DNA from: Pseudomonadota bacterium | Lineage (GTDB): Bacteria; Pseudomonadota; Gammaproteobacteria; Steroidobacterales; Steroidobacteraceae | Reading direction: 5' to 3' | DNA length: 5,782 bases | Assembly: GCA_021850555.1 (NCBI GenBank) | Contig: JAJZLX010000786.1 | Location: 1-5,782 of the forward strand | Part shown: positions 1-3,642 of the stretch, one piece after another | Numbering within the stretch: position 1 is the first letter of the stretch | How the letters are laid out: each line of letters starts with the position of its first letter | Notes under the pieces: generated by a model | The model's database searches: none | What the model saw: the letters and a program-made list of their open reading frames with translations, nothing else | Told to the model about the DNA's origin: nothing | Translations under genes and position numbers: made by a program

Positions 1-831
1 CCGCTCGTTGAGATACCCGGTGGTGACGCCGGCCGGATCGACCACCGAGAGGATCTTATAGGGATCGTTCAGATATCCCGCCGCGCGGTCCAACGACAGA
101 TTCATCTGCACGAGCCAGTGCCGGTTCATGATTTGGGTCAGACCGAGCAGCGCACCGACGTCGTTGCGGCTCTGATGACCGACCCTCTCCCGCAGAGCGA
201 AGCTCGTATCGCTGCCCGGCAACGGCACACCTCCGATCGGTCGTATCGTGTCGTTTTCGTCGTACACACCAAAAGACAGCGTGGTATTGTCCTGGTTGAA
301 ATCGCGCGCAATCGACGCACTGCCCGTCAATGACAGAAAGTCACTCTCGTAGGAAGCCTTGGCCCCGACAGTCCAGCTCATGACACGCGACAGCGGCAAC
401 CGCCAGGAACCCGACGCGGCGACCCGCACGTCGTGATAAAAGGGATCGACGGGCAATGTTCCCGGGGCAGTCGTGTAGCTATGCGCGGCTTTCGATGCGT
501 TGGTCCATACCTGCGGCAGGAAGCTCGTCACCGCGCCCGTGGGCGTGGCGCCCGTCAGGCTGTCGACCACGAACTGCAGATTGAGCACCTGCCCATTCTG
601 AAAGTCCTTCACGGCACTGACGATCGGCTCGATGACCCGGATGCGCCCTTTCTCCTGATAATAGGAGAGCGCCGAATCGATCACCCAGTGGTTCGACCCC
701 GAACCGTGATCCACATACCCGGCGGCGTCGGGCAACTCCTGGCTTTTGCCACGGGCGACCCCCAGCAACGCGCAACTAGCGGCGATCAGTCCCCGGCGAA
801 TCGCGCGCGGCGGATTCTTCAGTCGTTGCAC
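1..831 (-). CDS. DUF3570 family predicted outer-membrane beta-barrel protein (3' end cut by window)
   Basis: This is an open frame of 277 codons that reaches the left edge without a stop, so the C-terminus is missing; the family is usually about 400 aa. No ATG is usable at the 5' end. The frame opens after a TGA at 900-898, and the best start is GTG at 831-829, preceded by a G-rich stretch (GGCGGGGG) six bases upstream. This start gives a basic N-terminus, then a hydrophobic segment at residues 14-26, read as a signal peptide. The mature part starts with a motif around residues 38-60 (GYVDHGSGSNHWVIDS, then YYQE) and continues with alternating polar/aromatic strands (SWTVGAKASYESDF, DNTTLSFGVYDEND), as expected for a porin-like barrel. 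The start overlaps the DUF4266 gene by 13 bp, which implies coupled translation. Assignment to DUF3570 is by recognition of sequence and neighbourhood. The molecular function of the family is not established. Confidence 0.85.
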   Translation of the reverse strand, partial: MQRLKNPPRAIRRGLIAASCALLGVARGKSQELPDAAGYVDHGSGSNHWVIDSALSYYQEKGRIRVIEPIVSAVKDFQNGQVLNLQFVVDSLTGATPTGAVTSFLPQVWTNASKAAHSYTTAPGTLPVDPFYHDVRVAASGSWRLPLSRVMSWTVGAKASYESDFLSLTGSASIARDFNQDNTTLSFGVYDENDTIRPIGGVPLPGSDTSFALRERVGHQSRNDVGALLGLTQIMNRHWLVQMNLSLDRAAGYLNDPYKILSVVDPAGVTTGYLNER

Positions 832-1076
832 CCACAGCCCCCGCCTGCAAACGAGCGACCGCCCGAAGACGCTTCCTTTGCGAAGTACATGTGATCGTCA
901 ATGAAGTCATCCATCGCGCTGCCCCCGGGCCGCATGTCCGCCCGGGCGAGAATGCCCCGCTGCCACGGCTTGACCCCGAGTGTGCTGCAGCCCGATGCCG
1001 CAGCGGCACACCCGAGGGCGAGGAGCACACACAGGCAGCGCACGATCGAGGCCCGCCAGTTTGCGCGCCGGATCAT
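819..1076 (-). CDS. DUF4266 small lipoprotein with conserved Gly/Cys C-terminus
   Basis: This gene encodes 85 aa from ATG 1076, whose A is the last base of the upstream thioredoxin stop (TGATG). A GTG one codon earlier (1079) would add a single residue; I prefer the ATG because of the TGATG overlap. A basic N-terminus and a hydrophobic segment lead into a lipobox (ASGC), with the acylated Cys near residue 30, so the product should be a periplasm-facing lipoprotein. The mature part matches DUF4266: the start VKPWQRGILARADM, a middle DDFIDDHMYFAKEASSGGR, and the tail FAGGGCGCND. The two tail cysteines (CxC) in a glycine run are the family hallmark and could bind a metal or be a thiol substrate for the neighbouring thioredoxin; that role is inference. 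It lies between the TlpA-like and DUF3570 genes, with overlaps on both sides. Confidence 0.9.
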   Translation of the reverse strand: MIRRANWRASIVRCLCVLLALGCAAAASGCSTLGVKPWQRGILARADMRPGGSAMDDFIDDHMYFAKEASSGGRSFAGGGCGCND

Positions 1077-1543
1077 CACTTCTGCGCGAGCAACTCGCGC
1101 ACCTGCTGCTCGTATTCGCCACGCCGACGGAGAAAGAACCCGACGTGTATGAAGCGAATCACCCCGCGCCGGTCGATCAGTACGCTGGTCGGCATGCCGA
1201 TGATGTGATACCGCTGCGCAAGTCTCCCGCTCGGGTCGAAGATCACCGTGAAGTTCGGCCGAAACACGCGGAGGAATCGCCGGGCATTCTTGCTGTCATG
1301 ATTGAGATTGACCGCAACGATGCTGAGTCCCTGGTTCCCGTACCTCCGCTCCAACGCCTTCATCCAGGGAAAAGACTCCCGGCACGGCACGCACCACGAT
1401 GCCCAGAAATCCACGTAAACCACGCGTCCGCGCAAGTCGTGCAGGATCGCCCGCATACCCGCATGCGCGCCACCCGCCCACAGCGCCACCGCGCACCCGA
1501 GGGCCGTCGCCATCAGAGCGGTCCTTCGGCGATTTCCACGCAT
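1076..1543 (-). CDS. Periplasmic TlpA-like thioredoxin-fold protein
   Basis: A 155-aa protein. An in-frame TGA at 1549-1547 lies just before ATG 1543, and GGAG sits six bases upstream, so the start is firm. Residues 1-28 form a signal peptide (basic RGNRRR, hydrophobic core, AHA cleavage site). The thioredoxin fold follows: strand VVYVDFWASW, active site W-C-V-P-C (Cys51 and Cys54), a central region with IVAVNLNHD, and the cis-proline loop GMPTSVLID (Pro118). All residues for a dithiol redox enzyme are present. TlpA/ResA-like proteins are usually membrane-tethered or periplasmic reductants for specific cysteine partners; here the obvious candidate is the Cys-rich DUF4266 tail encoded next, which is inference. 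The gene ends in TGATG shared with DUF4266. It is short for the TlpA group, with almost no extension between signal peptide and fold. Confidence 0.92.
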   Translation of the reverse strand: MRGNRRRTALMATALGCAVALWAGGAHAGMRAILHDLRGRVVYVDFWASWCVPCRESFPWMKALERRYGNQGLSIVAVNLNHDSKNARRFLRVFRPNFTVIFDPSGRLAQRYHIIGMPTSVLIDRRGVIRFIHVGFFLRRRGEYEQQVRELLAQK

Positions 1544-1549
1544 GGTTCA

Positions 1550-1553
1550 CTCC
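1550..1553 (-). promoter_or_regulatory. Shine-Dalgarno GGAG for the TlpA-like gene
   Basis: On the minus strand GGAG is followed by six bases (TGAACC) and then ATG 1543. Spacing and sequence are near ideal. Together with the in-frame TGA just upstream, this fixes the start. Confidence 0.7.
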
Positions 1554-1615
1554 ACAGACCCGGCACTCGTCACGCCCCTGACGACCGGCGCCCCGGGCCG
1601 CACTCGGATGTTTGC

Positions 1616-1636
1616 GCCGCCGCTCGATGCGGCGGC
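1616..1636 (-). terminator. GC-rich hairpin after the TIGR03118 gene (possible attenuator; no U-tract)
   Basis: A perfect 8-bp stem (GCCGCCGC / GCGGCGGC) with a 5-base loop starts six bases after the TGA of the TIGR03118 gene. On the minus strand it is followed by GCAAACATCC, not a T-run, so it is not a canonical intrinsic terminator. It may partly terminate transcription, or protect the 3' end of the upstream message and lower expression of the TlpA/DUF4266/DUF3570 genes. No sigma-70-like promoter was seen in the GC-rich 97 bp between the two genes, so readthrough seems likely. Confidence 0.35.
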
Positions 1637-1642
1637 CGATGC

Positions 1643-2893
1643 TCAACCGTACCCGCCTCCGGATCCGCTGCTGCCGCTCGGCGCGGTGTAGCTGCCCGGA
1701 AGATCTATGCGACCGAATACCCCTGCCGTCTGCGTGTCCGGTCCTCCCGTGAAGAACAGCGTGTTGGTCGGCTGGCTGTCGTGCCCGTTACCAAACGCGA
1801 GCCCCCAGAGCCCGGGCACGAACAGCTGTTGGCCATTCGAGCCCATCATCGCGCCCATGCTTGCGCCCGTAGTGGGATTATAGGCGTTGATCGCGCCGTT
1901 ACCGAGGTTTCCGACCAGAAGCGCGCCGCTCAACGAGCCGAAGTTGGACGGCGCGATGGCCAGTCCCCAGGGCGCATCCAGAGCGCCCTGGGAGACCAAT
2001 GTAGAGATCAACGTGCCATCCCACTGGAACACCGCGACATACCCGAGACCCGTGCCGAACGTCACGTGCTGCGGCGACGTCGAACTCGGCTGCGCATAGG
2101 TCACATAAAGCTGTGGAGTACCGCTCGAGTTCGGAATATTTTGAATGTTGTACGGGGCATAGCCGGAGGGAATCGCCGAATCAAAGAAGTCCCCACCGAC
2201 CGTGATGGGCGCGAAGCTGCTGTTGAAGACGTCGATCGCGTCATTCTTGAAGTCCGCGGCATACAAATAGCTCGTACCGCTGACCGTCGCCATCGTCAGC
2301 CCGGTGAAACTCGCACCATTCGTGCTGTTATAGGCCACCACGGCGCTGTTCGCATTGACAGTCTCGTTCCACCCCTCGATCGCCCCGCCCAGCGTGGCGA
2401 ACAGGAAGGTTGCCGGCGCAGAGACGCCGCCCGAGCTGATGTCAAATCCGGAAGATGACGAGTTGTACACGATCCCGGTCGGACCCGCGATGCCGGAGGT
2501 GCCCGACGGTATCGTGACGTAGGCCGGCACGCCGCTGGTGGAGGCCGGTGGATTGCCGTTGCCGTCATACAAACTCGAATAGTTGCTGCCGGCGTCGGAG
2601 ACCCACGCGTAAGCGGTTGGCGCAAAGGCCAGCCCCCACGCATTGATCAGTCTCGAGTCGACGTGTTGCGCGGGGATCGTGCTGCTGTTTGAGACCAGAT
2701 AGGTCAACTCGTAGTCTGTCGGGGAGGTGCTGCTCGGCGGCGGAGTACTGCTCGGCGGCGGAGTACTGCTCATGGTGGCCCCGCTCGAGCCCCCGCCACA
2801 TGCGCTCAGAACGCAAAGCGCGGGAAGAAGCACGGCAGCGAAGCGCAGAACACCCAGGAAACGCCAGTGACGCGAGACATGCTTGGATGGCAT
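1643..2893 (-). CDS. TIGR03118 family lipoprotein
   Basis: A 416-aa protein. The frame stays open upstream to 3139, but I choose ATG 2893. It has a strong Shine-Dalgarno (GGGGGAAG, four bases before) and gives a clean lipoprotein signal: basic residues 4-17, hydrophobic 18-28, lipobox LSAC with Cys32. A low-complexity linker follows (residues 33-60, with repeated SSTPPP). The globular part from about residue 61 matches TIGR03118: YLVSNSS, then INAWGLAFAP (84-92), SLYDGNG (107-113), TGIVYN, IEGWN, YAADFKNDAIDVF, YAPYNIQNI, DAPWGLAIAPSNFG and VPGLWGLAFGNG (359-370). The recurring WGLA/YAAD/VGN patterns suggest a beta-propeller, which is inference. The C-terminus is a Gly/Ser tail with no PEP-CTERM sorting signal, although some family members carry one. 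The function of the family is unknown. The gene is 97 bp upstream of the thioredoxin cluster and may be co-transcribed. Confidence 0.9.
   Translation of the reverse strand: MPSKHVSRHWRFLGVLRFAAVLLPALCVLSACGGGSSGATMSSTPPPSSTPPPSSTSPTDYELTYLVSNSSTIPAQHVDSRLINAWGLAFAPTAYAWVSDAGSNYSSLYDGNGNPPASTSGVPAYVTIPSGTSGIAGPTGIVYNSSSSGFDISSGGVSAPATFLFATLGGAIEGWNETVNANSAVVAYNSTNGASFTGLTMATVSGTSYLYAADFKNDAIDVFNSSFAPITVGGDFFDSAIPSGYAPYNIQNIPNSSGTPQLYVTYAQPSSTSPQHVTFGTGLGYVAVFQWDGTLISTLVSQGALDAPWGLAIAPSNFGSLSGALLVGNLGNGAINAYNPTTGASMGAMMGSNGQQLFVPGLWGLAFGNGHDSQPTNTLFFTGGPDTQTAGVFGRIDLPGSYTAPSGSSGSGGGYG
2727..2771. repeat. 18-bp tandem repeat, about 2.5 copies, inside the lipoprotein linker
   Basis: The unit GTACTGCTCGGCGGCGGA occurs at 2745-2762. 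A copy with one mismatch lies at 2727-2744, and a third, partial copy at 2763-2771. The length is a multiple of three, so each unit adds six residues (SSTPPP when read on the minus strand) to the Pro/Ser/Thr spacer between the lipid anchor and the globular domain. Copy number may vary between strains without breaking the frame. Confidence 0.9.
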
Positions 2894-2897
2894 GGGA

Positions 2898-2905
2898 CTT
2901 CCCCC
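2898..2905 (-). promoter_or_regulatory. Shine-Dalgarno GGGGGAAG that fixes the TIGR03118 start
   Basis: This purine-rich element lies four bases before ATG 2893. Just downstream of that ATG comes a basic n-region and lipobox. The earlier in-frame start near 3139 has no comparable site and would bury the signal peptide behind 82 residues, so 2893 is preferred. Confidence 0.65.
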
Positions 2906-2929
2906 GAAAGCGATCGCCGTAATTTGACT

Positions 2930-2957
2930 TTTATCACATCCGCGACCGTTGCCGCAA
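2930..2957 (-). promoter_or_regulatory. Candidate sigma-70-like promoter for the TIGR03118 lipoprotein gene
   Basis: On the minus strand, TTGCGG (2957-2952) and an extended -10 element TGTGATAAA (2938-2930, hexamer GATAAA) are separated by 16 bp. Both hexamers are imperfect (3/6 and 4/6), but they lie in an AT-rich patch of a GC-rich region, about 37 bp upstream of the start codon. They would give a leader of roughly 30 nt containing the Shine-Dalgarno. No other candidate looked better. Confidence 0.35.
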
Positions 2958-3253
2958 TTAAACTGGTTGGTGATATCGACTCGACGACCGACACGATCCG
3001 TCACGCGTCTGATGTTTGATCTCGTTTCGCTCAAGTCAGAGCTGCCCCGCGCGAATTCGCGGACCGCCGCGTGAAATACCAGAATATTCAATACACTCAT
3101 TGGTGATTCTGACCATTTGGGTGAGACGGCGCCGATCAACTGTTTACGGTGTTGGCAACTTCAGCTCGATCGCGGCCTGTCCGGAAAGCCGAGCTGCAGC
3201 GTGCTCCGAGGCAGGATGGCCGGCACAGACCGCATGCGAGAGAGCGTCTGCCT

Positions 3254-3284
3254 GCCTCGAGCCCGTATGGCTCGGGCACGAGGC
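3254..3284. repeat. Strong imperfect inverted repeat (11-bp stem, one mismatch)
   Basis: Arms GCCTCG-A-GCCCG and CGGGC-A-CGAGGC pair over 11 bp with one A/A mismatch around a 7-base loop (TATGGCT). No U-tract follows on either strand, so it is not an obvious intrinsic terminator. It abuts a second hairpin at 3283-3295. It could be a structured RNA element, a REP-like palindrome or a protein-binding site. Confidence 0.6.
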
Positions 3285-3295
3285 CGGTTTCCGGC
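3283..3295. repeat. Short perfect inverted repeat next to the larger hairpin
   Basis: GCCGG-TTT-CCGGC is a perfect 5-bp stem with a 3-base loop. It overlaps the end of the larger hairpin by two bases, so the two would compete or stack rather than form fully together. Confidence 0.5.
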
Positions 3296-3393
3296 ATCGC
3301 GTGAACCCGGCAGTGCGGCACCCGAAACGAACCGGTGTCGATCCGGCCCGAGCGCACCCGGTCATCCGGTCTCGGGAGCGACAGCCGGGCGGC

Positions 3394-3642
3394 TCACGTC
3401 AACGCGTGTTCTATCGTATGGTCGCGATCAGCGCGCGCGAGATCTCTTCGGTCCGCGACCTCGACCTCATCGGTCCCGTCCGGGCTGCTCCGCTCGGCCA
3501 CGCGCCAGGCTGCGTCGGCGTCGCACGGACACCGCACGTTCCAGGAGTCTGCCCGCCCGGCGCAAAGCACGACGCCCATGCGGCGGTTTCCGTAGATCGC
3601 CCGGTGAGGCAGGGCGCTCTCGGAGCGGCGTCGATGAGTCAC
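3394..3642 (-). CDS. Doubtful small ORF coupled to the phosphodiesterase stop, unknown product
   Basis: If real, this encodes 82 aa from a GTG (3642-3640) that overlaps the upstream TGA (3641-3639), a layout seen in translationally coupled genes. An internal ATG at 3580 is an alternative start. Codons from 3580 on tend to begin with G and end in G or C (about three quarters GC at third positions), which is coding-like, but I recognise no family. The middle reads MGVVLCAGRADSWNVRCPC, then DADAAWRVAER. Near its end, the frame of the upstream phosphodiesterase gene reads TEEISRALIATIR followed by a stop, which looks more like a natural protein end than this frame does. A single-base frameshift or a decayed gene is therefore possible. 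It may also be chance. Confidence 0.25.
   Translation of the reverse strand: MTHRRRSESALPHRAIYGNRRMGVVLCAGRADSWNVRCPCDADAAWRVAERSSPDGTDEVEVADRRDLARADRDHTIEHALT

Larger units (their letters stand above)
2894..3638. other. Long region without a confident gene, between the c-di-GMP protein and the lipoprotein
   Basis: About 745 bp. Nearest the phosphodiesterase stop (3638-3394) is a weak small ORF with some coding-like base periodicity. The middle (3138-3394) has several overlapping open frames, none resembling a known protein, plus a cluster of inverted repeats (3254-3295 and 3347-3376). The last part (2894-3120) is clearly AT-richer and looks regulatory, with an inverted repeat CAGAAT (3080-3085) / ATTCTG (3106-3111) around a GAATATTC palindrome (3082-3089), and the candidate promoter. 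The frame open upstream of the lipoprotein start reads as non-protein-like sequence here. Confidence 0.6.

Noticed and set aside
1296..1646. Minus-strand frame starting with an ATGA overlap at the end of the TIGR03118 gene
   Set aside because: Most of it overlaps the TlpA-like gene in another frame, its product resembles nothing, and the TlpA frame has the WCVPC site and a good Shine-Dalgarno.
980..2458. Long plus-strand open frame (492 codons)
   Set aside because: It is antisense to the thioredoxin and TIGR03118 genes. The product is Arg/His/Pro-rich without domains, typical of the complement of GC-rich coding DNA.
2894..3139. 82-residue N-terminal extension of the TIGR03118 gene
   Set aside because: It would place the lipoprotein signal internally. 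The DNA is AT-rich and contains a promoter-like element, and ATG 2893 has the strong Shine-Dalgarno.
3136..3365. Two overlapping 73-residue minus-strand frames in the gap
   Set aside because: No recognisable family, no clear ribosome site, and both run through the inverted repeats. The evidence is too weak to call a gene.
3615..3627. Small hairpin CGCTC-CGA-GAGCG just after the EAL gene stop as a terminator
   Set aside because: Only a 5-bp stem and no T-run after it; expected by chance at this GC content.
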